A stretch of DNA of 64,000 nucleotides from Paraburkholderia sp. SOS3 (GCF_001922345.1 NZ_CP018812.1:2790001-2854000); one strand, 5' to 3'. Counted from the stretch's first letter, positions 24,606-33,338 are shown. Program-made: numbers and translations. The notes: generated from the letters alone by a model not told the origin.

Positions 24606-25775
24606 TTGAACAAGAAAGTACTGACCACGGCGCTCCTCGCAACTTTTGCGGGCGCTGCACACGCGCAAAGCAGCGTGACGCTCTACGGGATTATCGATGC
24701 AGGTATCAGCTATGTGAATCACAGCGGCACGAATTCGCAGAAGCTGTTCAAGTATGACGACGGCGTCGCACAGGGCAGCCGTTGGGGCATGCGCGGTGCG
24801 GAAGACCTCGGTGGCGGCCTGAAGGCGATCTTCGTGCTCGAAGGCGGTTTCAACAGCGGCAACGGCACCTCCAGCCAGGGCGGCGCACTGTTCGGCCGTC
24901 AGGCCTTCGTCGGTTTGTCGAAGAATGGTATCGGCGCGTTGACGTTCGGTCGTCAATACTCGATGTCGACCGACGTTCTCGGCGGCGCGTACTCGAACGG
25001 CGGCAACATCGTCAGCGGCAACTACTCGTACCACATGAACGACGTCGACCAGTTGACGTCGAGCCGCATCAACAACTCGGTGAAGTTCAGCAGCGCGAAC
25101 TTCTACGGCCTCACGTTCGGCGCGTTGTACGGCTTCTCGAACCAGGCTGGCGCATTCGGCGGCGCACCGACGGTCGGCACGACGACCGGCTCGTCGCGCA
25201 CGTACAGCTTCGGCGCGAACTACGCATACGGTCCGTTCAGCGTCGGCGCTGCCTACACGGACATCAAGTTCCCGGCTCTGTCCACGCCGGCATTCAACGT
25301 TACCCTCGCGAACTTCACCCCGGGCTCGGGTCCGTCGGGTGGCGCGGCGATCCGCGATCTGCGCACGTTCGGCGTCGGCGGCCGCTACACGCTCGGCCCG
25401 ATCACGGCATGGGCGTTGTACACGAACACGCTGTTCCAGCCGATCACGCTGGGCTCGTCGCTGTACCAGGCTTACGACGTGGGCGGCAAGTACAACTTCA
25501 CGCAAGCGCTGTCGGTTGCTGCCGGCTACACGTACTCGAAAGTGGACGGCGCCACGGCAAGCGGCCACTGGAACCAGATCTCGGGTGCTGTCGACTACGC
25601 GCTCAGCAAGCGTACCGACGTGTACTTCCTGACGGTGTTCGAGGACGCAAGCGGCCGCGCCGGCAACTCGGAACTGCAATCGCAGATCGGCGACACGAGC
25701 TCGTTCTTCGGCAACTCGGGCAACGGCTCGCAAAGCCAGCTGGCGTTCCGCGTCGGCCTGCGCCACAAGTTCTAA
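24606..25775 (+). CDS. Outer-membrane porin (Gram-negative OmpC-type)
   Basis: A 389-residue general porin. The signal peptide is MNKKVLTTALLATFAGAAHA (first codon TTG). The mature chain starts QSSVTLYGIIDAGISYVNH, the standard betaproteobacterial porin start, and ends in the C-terminal FRVGLRHKF with terminal phenylalanine for BAM recognition. Motifs RWGMRGAEDLGGGLKAIF and GRQAFVGLSKNGIGALTFGRQ are typical. It should form a trimeric 16-strand beta-barrel. The TTG at 24606 has GGAG about nine bases upstream and puts the signal peptide at normal length. The ATG at 24564 would add 14 polar residues before it. Confidence 0.92.
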   Translation: MNKKVLTTALLATFAGAAHAQSSVTLYGIIDAGISYVNHSGTNSQKLFKYDDGVAQGSRWGMRGAEDLGGGLKAIFVLEGGFNSGNGTSSQGGALFGRQAFVGLSKNGIGALTFGRQYSMSTDVLGGAYSNGGNIVSGNYSYHMNDVDQLTSSRINNSVKFSSANFYGLTFGALYGFSNQAGAFGGAPTVGTTTGSSRTYSFGANYAYGPFSVGAAYTDIKFPALSTPAFNVTLANFTPGSGPSGGAAIRDLRTFGVGGRYTLGPITAWALYTNTLFQPITLGSSLYQAYDVGGKYNFTQALSVAAGYTYSKVDGATASGHWNQISGAVDYALSKRTDVYFLTVFEDASGRAGNSELQSQIGDTSSFFGNSGNGSQSQLAFRVGLRHKF

Positions 25776-25836
25776 GCAGCTTGAGCGGTTGGCCTTGCGG
25801 CGAGACGCTCGGCCAGCCTGCTTCGAGAACAGGCAC

Positions 25837-25864
25837 AGACGCCCTTCGGGGCGTCTTTTTTTTT
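25837..25864 (+). terminator. Intrinsic terminator of the porin gene
   Basis: AGACGCCC and GGGCGTCT pair around a TTCG tetraloop, followed by eight or more Ts. Confidence 0.92.
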
Positions 25865-26036
25865 GAGCAGCGCCATGAACGCGCATGCCGCGTCGACATG
25901 CGTCGCCACACGCGTTCGCACGATGCTCGACAAGGCGCGGCCGGCGCCGCGCGACGCGCGTTCCGCGGTTTCTGCACGTTTTAAAGCAATCGTTCTAAAA
26001 TGACGCGTGCGGCTCCGGCGACGGGTCGCGGGCAGG

Positions 26037-26060
26037 GCCGAACAGCCATGGCTGTTCGGC
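26037..26060. repeat. Perfect 24-bp palindrome upstream of the reductase gene
   Basis: GCCGAACAGCCA is followed directly by its exact reverse complement, with no spacer. It lies 116 bp before the start at 26176. It could be an operator for a dimeric regulator (for example the TetR protein encoded downstream) or a cruciform; no T-run follows, so a terminator is unlikely. Confidence 0.6.
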
Positions 26061-26175
26061 AGCACGGTTGCGCCATGTGCAAGCGTGACCGTTACGCCTC
26101 CCGAATCACGTCGCCGTGTGCATGGCGCCCGACCCGCTCGTCGGCGCGCCGGCCTCATCCATTACAGGAACCGGC

Positions 26176-27102
26176 ATGAAAATCGTAGTTTTTGGCACGG
26201 GCGGCGTCGGCGGCTATTTCGGCGCGCGGCTCGCCCAGTCAGGTTGCGACGTCACGTTCGTTGCGCGAGGACGCCACTATGCAGCCATCAAGGCGCACGG
26301 TTTGCGCATCGAGAGCCCGCTCGGCAATTTCACACTCGAGGCGCCCCGAATCGTCGAACACATCGGTGCTGTACAACAGGCCGACCTCGTCATAGTCGCG
26401 GTGAAACTGTGGGATACCGACGAGGCCGCCCGATCGCTTGCTCCGCTCGTCTCGCGCGGCGCGGCCGTGGTGTCGTTCCAGAACGGCGTGCAAAAAGACG
26501 AAACGCTCGGCAAACATCTGCCGCGCGAGTCGATCATCGGCGGAGTCTGCTACATCGCATCGGTGATCTCGTCGCCGGGCGTCATCACGCACAGCGGCAC
26601 GATGCAGAAACTCGTATTCGGCGAATATGACGGCAGCCGCTCGGCGCGCGTGCAGGCGTTTCATGCGGCATGCGAGAAAGCGGGCATCGCCGCCGAAATA
26701 GCCGACGATATCGAGCGGCTGATCTGGGAGAAGTATGTGTTTCTCGTCGGACTGTCGGGCACGACCGCCACGATCCGGCGGCCCATCGGCGCCATTCGCA
26801 CTCATGCCCGAACGCGCGCATTCCTGTTCGACGTGATGCACGAGGTGGTCGCGGTAGGCCGTGCGAAAGCGGTGCGGCTGCCCGCCGACTTTGCCGAAAA
26901 CCGGCTCGCGTTCTGCGACACGCTGCCCGAAGGCATGACCTCGTCGATGCATCACGATCTCGAGAACGGCAACCGCCTCGAATTGCCGTGGCTGAGCGGC
27001 GGCGTGGCATCGCTGGGCGAAGCGCTCAATGTGCCGACGCCGAGAAACCGGACCATCGCCGACATTCTGGAACTGAGCGCCGACGGCCGCGTGTCCGGCT
27101 GA
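26176..27102 (+). CDS. 2-dehydropantoate 2-reductase (ketopantoate reductase) family protein
   Basis: A 308-residue NADP-dependent reductase. The N-terminal Rossmann motif is GTGGVGGYFGARL (residues 7-19). It also has VKLWDTDEAARSL, VSFQNGVQKDETL and the catalytic-lysine region WEKYVFLVGLSGTTA in ApbA/PanE order. Family members reduce ketopantoate in pantothenate synthesis, but many paralogues act on other 2-keto compounds. The neighbour is an enolase-superfamily enzyme, not panB or panC, so a catabolic role is plausible. The ATG at 26176 has AGGAA upstream. It is 41 bp before the next gene. Confidence 0.8.
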   Translation: MKIVVFGTGGVGGYFGARLAQSGCDVTFVARGRHYAAIKAHGLRIESPLGNFTLEAPRIVEHIGAVQQADLVIVAVKLWDTDEAARSLAPLVSRGAAVVSFQNGVQKDETLGKHLPRESIIGGVCYIASVISSPGVITHSGTMQKLVFGEYDGSRSARVQAFHAACEKAGIAAEIADDIERLIWEKYVFLVGLSGTTATIRRPIGAIRTHARTRAFLFDVMHEVVAVGRAKAVRLPADFAENRLAFCDTLPEGMTSSMHHDLENGNRLELPWLSGGVASLGEALNVPTPRNRTIADILELSADGRVSG

Positions 27103-27143
27103 AGCCGGCCCGCACCTCACCCATTCGTGCAGGAGACTTCGCG

Positions 27144-28238
27144 ATGACGACATCCCCGCTGACCATCCGCTCGCTTAGCGCCGCGGCCGTATCGGTGCCG
27201 ATGCGACGTACCTTCGGTACGAGCGCGCAGACCTTCAACGCCGCTCCGCTGTTACTGGTTACGCTCGAAACCAGCGAGGGCATCGCGGGCCACGGCTATG
27301 CATTCTGCTATCTGGATTCAGTGGCACGAGCGATGTCGGCGATGGTCGCGGACCTGAGTGCGTTCCTCGCCGGGCAGCCGGTCAGTCCGCTCGACATCGG
27401 CAAGGCCCTTGCGCGCTACTTCAAGCTGACGGGGCTGTACGGACCGCTGTGTATGCTCGCCTCGGCAATCGATACGGCCGCGTGGGACGCGCTTGCGCTT
27501 GCCGCGGACGTGCCGCTCGCGACGCTGCTCGGCGGGTCGCCGCGGGCCGTGCGTGCGTACAACAGCAACGGCCTCGGACTCGTCGAGCCGCCGCGCGCAG
27601 CCGACGAAGCAGAAGCGTTGCTCGCCGGTGGCTTCCGCGCGGTCAAGATGCGGCTTGGACGTGCTTCTTTCGCAGACGACCTGGCCGCGGTTCGCGCCGT
27701 GCGCAAGCGCCTGCCCGACGACGTCGCGTTGATGACCGATTTCAACCAGGCCTTGAGCATCGCGCAAGCGCTCGAATACTGTCCGATGCTCGATGGCGAA
27801 GGCGTCTACTGGATCGAAGAGCCGATTCGTCACGACAGCTATGAGCATCTCGCGCAAATCGCCGCGCGCATCGATACGCCCGTCCAGCTCGGCGAGAATT
27901 TCGTGTCGGTGCAGCCGGTGTTCGAGGCGGCGAAGGCCGAGGCGAGCGACTATCTGATGTTCGATCTCGACCGCATCGGCGGCGTGTCGGGATGGCGCCT
28001 CGCGTCGGGCATCGCGGCGTCGGCCGGGCGCGAAGTCTCTTCGCACCTGTTTCCCGAAGTCAGCGCGCATCTGCTTGCCGCGACACCGACCGCGCACTGG
28101 CTCGAATACGTCGATTGGGCCGACGCCGTGCTCGAAGAGCCGCTGCGTATCGAAGACGGATTCGCGATGTTGACGGACAGGCCCGGCAACGGTCTGTCAT
28201 GGAACGATGCGGCTGTCGAAGCCTATCGAATTGCCTGA
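27144..28238 (+). CDS. Enolase-superfamily enzyme (mandelate racemase/muconate lactonizing type)
   Basis: A 364-residue protein with the capping domain and the TIM-barrel metal site. Landmarks are VKMRLGR (KxR at about 168-170), MTDFNQALS (first Asp ligand near 197), WIEEPI (Glu near 223) and QLGENF (Glu near 249). The SSHLFPEVSAHLL block near 298-310 supplies the general-base histidine of the mandelate-racemase subgroup. It likely abstracts a proton next to a carboxylate, as a racemase or acid-sugar dehydratase. The substrate is not known. GGAG lies nine bases before the ATG at 27144. It probably shares a transcript with the reductase and the TetR gene. Confidence 0.85.
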   Translation: MTTSPLTIRSLSAAAVSVPMRRTFGTSAQTFNAAPLLLVTLETSEGIAGHGYAFCYLDSVARAMSAMVADLSAFLAGQPVSPLDIGKALARYFKLTGLYGPLCMLASAIDTAAWDALALAADVPLATLLGGSPRAVRAYNSNGLGLVEPPRAADEAEALLAGGFRAVKMRLGRASFADDLAAVRAVRKRLPDDVALMTDFNQALSIAQALEYCPMLDGEGVYWIEEPIRHDSYEHLAQIAARIDTPVQLGENFVSVQPVFEAAKAEASDYLMFDLDRIGGVSGWRLASGIAASAGREVSSHLFPEVSAHLLAATPTAHWLEYVDWADAVLEEPLRIEDGFAMLTDRPGNGLSWNDAAVEAYRIA

Positions 28239-28277
28239 CGCGTCCGATGCGTTCAATCCGTGTAACGAGTTCGAGCA

Positions 28278-28925
28278 ATGCCACGTCCACGCGAATTTGA
28301 TGAAGACACCGTACTCGACGCCGCGATCGCGCAATTCTGGTCGCGTGGCTACGAATCGACCTCGGTACGCGAACTCGCGGACACCATGGGCATCACGAGC
28401 GCGAGTCTGTACAACGCGTTCGGCGACAAGCGTGCGTTATACGATCGGGCTCTCGAACGCTATGTCGAGCGCGGCTTCCGCGATCGCGTGCAACGGTTCG
28501 AAACAACGCTTTCCCCTCGCGACGCGATCGTCGCTTTTTTCGAGGAGATCGTCGATCTCTCGGTCAACGACAAACAGCGCCGCGGCTGTTTGATCGTCAA
28601 CTCCGTGCTGGAACTGGCGCCGCACGACACGGCCGTTCAGGACGCGCTCGAATGCGTTCTGAAAGAGATGGAGCGCTTCTTTCTGCGCTGCGTGAGCGCC
28701 GGTCAGGCCGACGGCACGATTCCGGGTCACACGGCTCCAGCAGATCTTGCGAGAACGCTGCTCGCCGTGCTGATGGGGCTGCGCGTGCTCGCGCGCGTGC
28801 GCCCACAGCGCAGTCTGCTGGAAGGCGCCGCGCGTCCGGCAATGGAACTGATCGGCGCGACGCCGAAGACGCGGGCGTCATCGGCGTTGCGCCGTCCGGC
28901 CCGAAAAACGTCGCGCATTCCATAA
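28278..28925 (+). CDS. TetR-family transcriptional regulator
   Basis: The 215-residue protein has a TetR helix-turn-helix at residues 10-56 (AIAQFWSRGYESTSVRELADTMG, then ITSASLYNAFGDKRALYDRAL). Its C-terminal domain (GCLIVNSVLELAPHD, LLAVLMGLRVLAR) is of the type seen in regulators of electrophile or quinone responses. It lies 39 bp after the enolase-superfamily gene, in the same direction, and probably controls this unit. The palindrome at 26037-26060 is a candidate binding site. The effector is unknown. Confidence 0.82.
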   Translation: MPRPREFDEDTVLDAAIAQFWSRGYESTSVRELADTMGITSASLYNAFGDKRALYDRALERYVERGFRDRVQRFETTLSPRDAIVAFFEEIVDLSVNDKQRRGCLIVNSVLELAPHDTAVQDALECVLKEMERFFLRCVSAGQADGTIPGHTAPADLARTLLAVLMGLRVLARVRPQRSLLEGAARPAMELIGATPKTRASSALRRPARKTSRIP

Positions 28926-29170
28926 CGGGGCCGCGGCTTTTTCTTCAAGCCGCATAACGTGGCTCCTCACAGCCGCCTGCCACATCCTTCTTTGGGCCGC
29001 CGCGATCGTTCGCGGCCGGATTCGCTCGCCGCCGCATTGTTTTTTTGCTGCCGCGCTGTCATTTCGGCCCGCGCACGCCGACCTAAGGTCAGCACCGTGG
29101 CGTTCGCACGCGATCGCGCGGCAGTACGAGCGGCGCCGCTCTGCCCTATTCGTGACTGGAGATGTCGATA

Positions 29171-29563
29171 ATGAAACTGCTTTCTCATATCGCCGTGGCG
29201 GCGACCTTCGCATTCGCGGCCGTAGCGCCGGCCCATGCAGCCGATTTCCGCGACTTCGACAGCAACGCGTTCGCGGCTGCCCAGGCGGCCGGCGAACCGG
29301 TACTGGTCGACGTGCACGCGTGGTGGTGTCCCGTGTGCGCATCGCAAAGCCACACGATCAAAAAGCTGACCGCGTCGCCGCGCTATGACAAGCTGGTGGT
29401 GTTCCGCCTCAATTACGACAAGCAGAAGGACGACTGGAAGCGTCTGGGTGTGACCACCCAGGGCACGCTGATCGCCTATCGCGGGCAAACCGAAACCGGC
29501 CGGCTCGCATATCAGACCAACGCGGCGAAGATCGAAGCGGTGCTCGACAGTGCGGTGCGTTGA
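29171..29563 (+). CDS. Exported thioredoxin-like protein
   Basis: A 130-residue protein with a signal peptide (MKLLSHIAVAATFAFAAVAPAHA). The thioredoxin fold follows, with the redox motif WWCPVC near residues 51-56. It is a periplasmic thiol reductase or electron carrier. Its partner is almost certainly the CcdA-type protein encoded next, which would bring electrons across the membrane. The ATG at 29171 is preferred over 29162 because GGAG (29157-29160) is then at a workable distance. It is the first gene of a tight four-gene row. Confidence 0.82.
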   Translation: MKLLSHIAVAATFAFAAVAPAHAADFRDFDSNAFAAAQAAGEPVLVDVHAWWCPVCASQSHTIKKLTASPRYDKLVVFRLNYDKQKDDWKRLGVTTQGTLIAYRGQTETGRLAYQTNAAKIEAVLDSAVR

Positions 29564-29565
29564 CC

Positions 29566-30288
29566 ATGAGCGCTTCGTTCAACCTGCTTCTGCTCGGCTA
29601 CGCAGCCGGCGCACTGACGATTCTGTCGCCGTGCGTGCTGCCGCTCGTGCCGATCGTGCTCGGCAGCGCCGCGCAGCGCAGCCGCTGGGGGCCGCTCGCG
29701 CTGGCCGCGGGGCTCGTCGCGTCGTTTACGCTGGTGGCGCTGGCGGTCGCGCTGGCCGGCGTGTCGAGCGGCAGCGACGTGCTGCGCATCGGTGGCGCCG
29801 CGGTGCTCGTGCTCGCCGGCGTCGCCATGCTGTTCAAGCGCGCCAGTGCGGGCCTTGGCCGGCTGCTCGCACCGCTTACCGCATGGGCCAGCGACACGCA
29901 GCTGCGCGCCGAGCGCTTCGGCACGCTTGGCCAGGCCGCGATCGGCGTGCTGCTCGGCGTCGTCTGGAGTCCGTGCATCGGCCCGACGCTCGGCGCGGCG
30001 ACCGCGCTCGCCAGCCAGGGTCGCGACGTCGGCTCCGCCACGCTGACGATTTTCTCGTTCGGCGCAGGCATCGCGACGATGCTGCTGGTCGTCGCGCTCG
30101 CCGCGCGCACGCTGCTGCCGCGCTGGCGGCAACGGCTGATGAGCGTCGGCGGCATCGGCAACCGCGTATTCGGTGCGCTGCTGGTGGTGGTCGGGCTGCT
30201 GATCATCACGGGCCTCGATCGTCAGTTCGAAGCGCTCGCGGTGGCGGCCTCACCTGACTGGCTGACCGATCTGACCACCCGCTTCTAG
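29566..30288 (+). CDS. CcdA/DsbD-type membrane electron carrier
   Basis: A 240-residue polytopic protein with about six membrane helices. The two conserved cysteines sit in LSPCVLPLVP (helix 1, about residue 23) and WSPCIGPTLG (helix 4, about residue 137). CcdA and the DsbD core pass reducing power from cytoplasmic thioredoxin to periplasmic acceptors. The preceding thioredoxin-like protein is the evident acceptor. The ATG at 29566 follows the thioredoxin stop by two bases. Confidence 0.85.
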   Translation: MSASFNLLLLGYAAGALTILSPCVLPLVPIVLGSAAQRSRWGPLALAAGLVASFTLVALAVALAGVSSGSDVLRIGGAAVLVLAGVAMLFKRASAGLGRLLAPLTAWASDTQLRAERFGTLGQAAIGVLLGVVWSPCIGPTLGAATALASQGRDVGSATLTIFSFGAGIATMLLVVALAARTLLPRWRQRLMSVGGIGNRVFGALLVVVGLLIITGLDRQFEALAVAASPDWLTDLTTRF

Positions 30289-30482
30289 CCTCCCACATGC
30301 ACCGTGCCCATCGCGCCGCCGCACTCGCGGCGCACGCGAAGCGCCGCATATCAGACCTGGACGCACGCATGGCAACCCGAACCGCAGACCGCGCACCCGA
30401 TTCCGGCATCGCGCGCACCGCAGTACCTGCCCCGACGCGGTGCTTTTCTGCGCGAATCCGGCGCTTGCCGGCCACGCAAACC

Positions 30483-31112
30483 ATGCTGCCGATGCCGCCG
30501 CATCTCGACGACGACACTGCACAGGCACTCGCCGACGTGCTGCCGCTGCTCGGCTGCGCGGAGGAAGCGGCGACGCTCGCGTTCGGCCGGCTGGCCGACC
30601 GCGCGCCGGCAGACGACAAGCACGGCAGCGAGGCCGCTGCGTTGCGCGCGATCGAAGCCGAAGAGCGCGTGCACGACGAACTGCTGCAGCGGCTCGGCGC
30701 GGCCTTGCCGGCAGTGCCCGGCGGCGCGGCGCAGCGGGCTGCGGCGCGCCGCTTTCATCTGGGACTCGAAACGCGCGAGCGCACTACGCATCTCGCGCGG
30801 ATCTGCGCGGTCGATGCGGCGGTCTGCACGATCCTGGCGCGCCTGACGGCGCCGCGCGCGGCGCTTGCGCAAGACGCGCAACTGGTGCGGCTGTTGCAAG
30901 GCATTCGCCGCGACGAAGCGCGCCACGTCGCGGTGACGCGCAAACTGGTCGCCGCGCGCGGTGCCGCGGCGCTTGGGCGCATGCAAGGCGCGGCTGCGCG
31001 CCACGCGCTGGCCGGCCTGCTCGTCCCGAGCGGGGCGGCCTTCGAGCGCCTGCGCGTAGACCCGGATGCGTTGCTGCGCGACGTTGCACATTTGCCGAAC
31101 GGGTTGTTCTGA
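30483..31112 (+). CDS. Ferritin-like (possible diiron) protein, function unknown
   Basis: A 209-residue helical protein with two ligand motifs of the ferritin-like type: EERVHDELLQRL (E-x-x-H) near residue 62 and RRDEARHVAVTRKL (DEARH) near residue 143. The second motif recalls AurF-type diiron oxygenases. I chose the ATG at 30483 because the upstream in-frame stretch from 30297 is arginine-rich and lacks structure. The longer form (271 residues) cannot be excluded, and the 190 bp before 30483 are unresolved. The stop overlaps the start of the KAS III gene (TGATG), so the two products probably work together. Confidence 0.55.
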   Translation: MLPMPPHLDDDTAQALADVLPLLGCAEEAATLAFGRLADRAPADDKHGSEAAALRAIEAEERVHDELLQRLGAALPAVPGGAAQRAAARRFHLGLETRERTTHLARICAVDAAVCTILARLTAPRAALAQDAQLVRLLQGIRRDEARHVAVTRKLVAARGAAALGRMQGAAARHALAGLLVPSGAAFERLRVDPDALLRDVAHLPNGLF

Positions 31113-32209
31113 TGGATGCGCCGTTGCACACCGCCTACTCGGAAGGCAGTGTCGCCGTGCTCGGCACCGGCGCCGCGCTGCCGGGCGAAGCGCTCGACAA
31201 CGCAAGCCTGATCGCGCGCGTCGCCGCGCTCGCGCCGGCACTGGACACGCGTGCGCTGCACGCGCTGATGCGGCGGCTCGCGATCGGCCGGCGGCACGTC
31301 AGCCGCCCGTTTCGCGAGCGGGCGGAGGCGCCGTCGGCCGGCGCGCGCAATCCGCAACTGGCCGCGCAGGCGTTGCGCCGTGCGCTCGCGCAGGCACAGC
31401 TCGAGCCGCAGCAACTAGGCTATCTGATCGGCCACACCGCCACACCCGCTCAGCCGCTGCCGTCGAATATCGCGCTGGTCGCGGACCTGCTCGGTTATCC
31501 GGGCCCGCACGTCGAATTGCGGCAAGCATGCACGGGCTTTGCAAACGCGTTGCTGATCGCGTTCGGCATGCTCGCGCAGCGCGGCGCGCGGCCGCTCGCG
31601 ATCGTCGGCTCGGAAACCGGTTCGCTGTTCTTCGATCCGGCGGCCGCCGTTCACGACCGCGATCAGCGCGTCAATCTCGCGCAGATGGGCGACGGCGCGG
31701 CGGCCATCGTGCTTGCGCCGGCGCGAGCCGGCATGCCGCAACTGCGCGCCGCGTGGTTCGGCGCGCTCGGCCTGAACCGTGCACCGGGGCTCGAAATGCG
31801 CGCCGGCGGGTCGGACGACGCAGCCGCGCGCACCTCGCCGCTGACGTTTTCGCACGATTACCGGCGCATCGCCGAGTCCGGCGCATTGCTGTTCGACGCC
31901 GGCGCAGCGACGGCGCGGCAGCGCGGGGTCGCGCTGGAAGACGTCGACTGGATCATTCCGCATCAGGTGAGCGGCAATATCGGTACGCAGCTGGCCGCCC
32001 ACTTCGAGGTGCCGGCCGAGCGCTTCTTCGTCAACGCCGGCGAGGTCGGCAACACCGGCTCCGCGGCCATCTGGCTGGCGCTTGCCCAGCTTCGCGAACA
32101 GGGTCTCGCGGCGGGCTCGCGCGTCCTGGCGCTCGGCGCGGAAGCCACCAAGTACATGCATGGCGGCTTTCTGTACGAGCACGGTTCCTGCGAACATCGC
32201 GCCGCATGA
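31112..32209 (+). CDS. Beta-ketoacyl-ACP synthase III-like (KAS III) condensing enzyme
   Basis: A 365-residue thiolase-fold enzyme with the KAS III triad Cys140 (ELRQACTGFANAL), His284 (IIPHQVSGN) and Asn308 (VNAGEVGNTGSA). It should decarboxylatively join an acyl-CoA to a malonyl thioester, or transfer an acyl group. It differs from housekeeping FabH in its long N-terminal part and position: no acpP, fabD or fabG is near. Together with the ferritin-like, CcdA and thioredoxin genes it suggests a small dedicated pathway. The start overlaps the previous stop. Confidence 0.8.
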   Translation: MDAPLHTAYSEGSVAVLGTGAALPGEALDNASLIARVAALAPALDTRALHALMRRLAIGRRHVSRPFRERAEAPSAGARNPQLAAQALRRALAQAQLEPQQLGYLIGHTATPAQPLPSNIALVADLLGYPGPHVELRQACTGFANALLIAFGMLAQRGARPLAIVGSETGSLFFDPAAAVHDRDQRVNLAQMGDGAAAIVLAPARAGMPQLRAAWFGALGLNRAPGLEMRAGGSDDAAARTSPLTFSHDYRRIAESGALLFDAGAATARQRGVALEDVDWIIPHQVSGNIGTQLAAHFEVPAERFFVNAGEVGNTGSAAIWLALAQLREQGLAAGSRVLALGAEATKYMHGGFLYEHGSCEHRAA

Positions 32210-32270
32210 TGCGCTTTGCCGCCAGGCGAACGGCACTACGCAATAAAGAATGCCGGGCTGACCACGCGCG

Positions 32271-33254
32271 CTAGGTCGCGCCTGCCGTGACGCCGGCCGC
32301 TTGCCGTGGCCGCGTCGCGCCATCGAGACTGAGCACCGACTGCGCGATCGCCTCGGTCGTAGCGAGCGTGTTGATCGCGCCGGTGCGCAGCGCGCCGAGC
32401 ACGGCGGTGGTTTTCGTCATCTCGCTGGCGACCGCGATGACGTTCGGGATGCGCACGAGATCCTCGAACGAGAGCCCGATCACCCGATCCGCGAACGGCG
32501 TGCGGGACGGTTGCCCGGCCAGATCGATAAAGTCGTAGCCCATCATGTCGCCGACCGCGCCCAGTTGCCTCACGGCGACAATCTCTTCGGGCGTGAACCA
32601 GCCCATGCGCACCATGTTGCTGTCTTCGTTGATGTCGCCAATACCGATCAGCGCGAGTTGGGCGCGCCGCGCATGATCGAGCGTCTGCTTGACCGTATCG
32701 TTTTGCAGCAGCGCCTCGCGCGCGTCCGGATCGACCACCAGCGCCGGTGCGTACAGCGTTTCGCTTTCGCCGCCGAAGCGCGCCGCGAGCCGCCGGCAAA
32801 TATGGTCGGCATTCATGGTTTCGCCGCCGCGATACGCACCGCCGATCGCGCAAACGAACTGGCAGGAACGGCGCGTCGACGAGATCGCATGCTGCGAAAT
32901 CGAGCTGATGTTGCGTCCCATGCCGACCGCGACGATCATGCCGTCCGAGAGGATGCGATCGAGATGGCTCGCCACGAGCCCGGCCAGCAATTCGCGCTGT
33001 TTGTCCTGATCCTTGTGGTTCACCGAGACAATCGCGCGTTCGAGCTTGAAGCGCGTGACGAGCTGCTGCTCGAGTTCGCTCGTATCGCGCGGATGATGCC
33101 GGACGCGAATCTCGACAATGCCCTCTTCCTGCGCACGCCTGAGCAACCGCCCGACCTTGGCCCGCGAAATGGAAAATGTCTTGGACAGATCTTCCTGAGT
33201 GAGCCCGTCGACGTAGTAGAGGGTGGCGAGGCGTGTCAGTTCGTCGGTTTCCAT
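32271..33254 (-). CDS. SorC/DeoR-type sugar-binding transcriptional regulator
   Basis: A 327-residue protein. An N-terminal helix-turn-helix (residues 5-45, GLTQEDLSKTFSISRAKVGRLL) precedes a SorC sugar-phosphate-binding domain (GMGRNISSI, IGIGDIN, TGAINTLATTEAIA). SorC proteins are tetrameric and respond to a phosphorylated sugar from the pathway they control. GAGGA lies eight bases before the ATG at 33254. It is downstream of the RpiB-type gene and belongs to the ABC/kinase locus. The repeated 17-bp motif at 33899, 43973 and 44187 is the candidate operator. Confidence 0.87.
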   Translation of the reverse strand: METDELTRLATLYYVDGLTQEDLSKTFSISRAKVGRLLRRAQEEGIVEIRVRHHPRDTSELEQQLVTRFKLERAIVSVNHKDQDKQRELLAGLVASHLDRILSDGMIVAVGMGRNISSISQHAISSTRRSCQFVCAIGGAYRGGETMNADHICRRLAARFGGESETLYAPALVVDPDAREALLQNDTVKQTLDHARRAQLALIGIGDINEDSNMVRMGWFTPEEIVAVRQLGAVGDMMGYDFIDLAGQPSRTPFADRVIGLSFEDLVRIPNVIAVASEMTKTTAVLGALRTGAINTLATTEAIAQSVLSLDGATRPRQAAGVTAGAT

Positions 33255-33338
33255 CAGGCAATCCTCAGAAGTGGAATCGGGCTGCGACGTGCGCAACGAT
33301 ACCGACCGGGACTCGCCGCGATTGGCGTTGCCGCTGCA

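Larger units (their letters stand above)
25776..26175. other. 400-bp spacer after the porin gene
   Basis: It holds the porin terminator (25837-25864) and a perfect 24-bp palindrome (26037-26060). No gene is supported in it. Confidence 0.55.
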
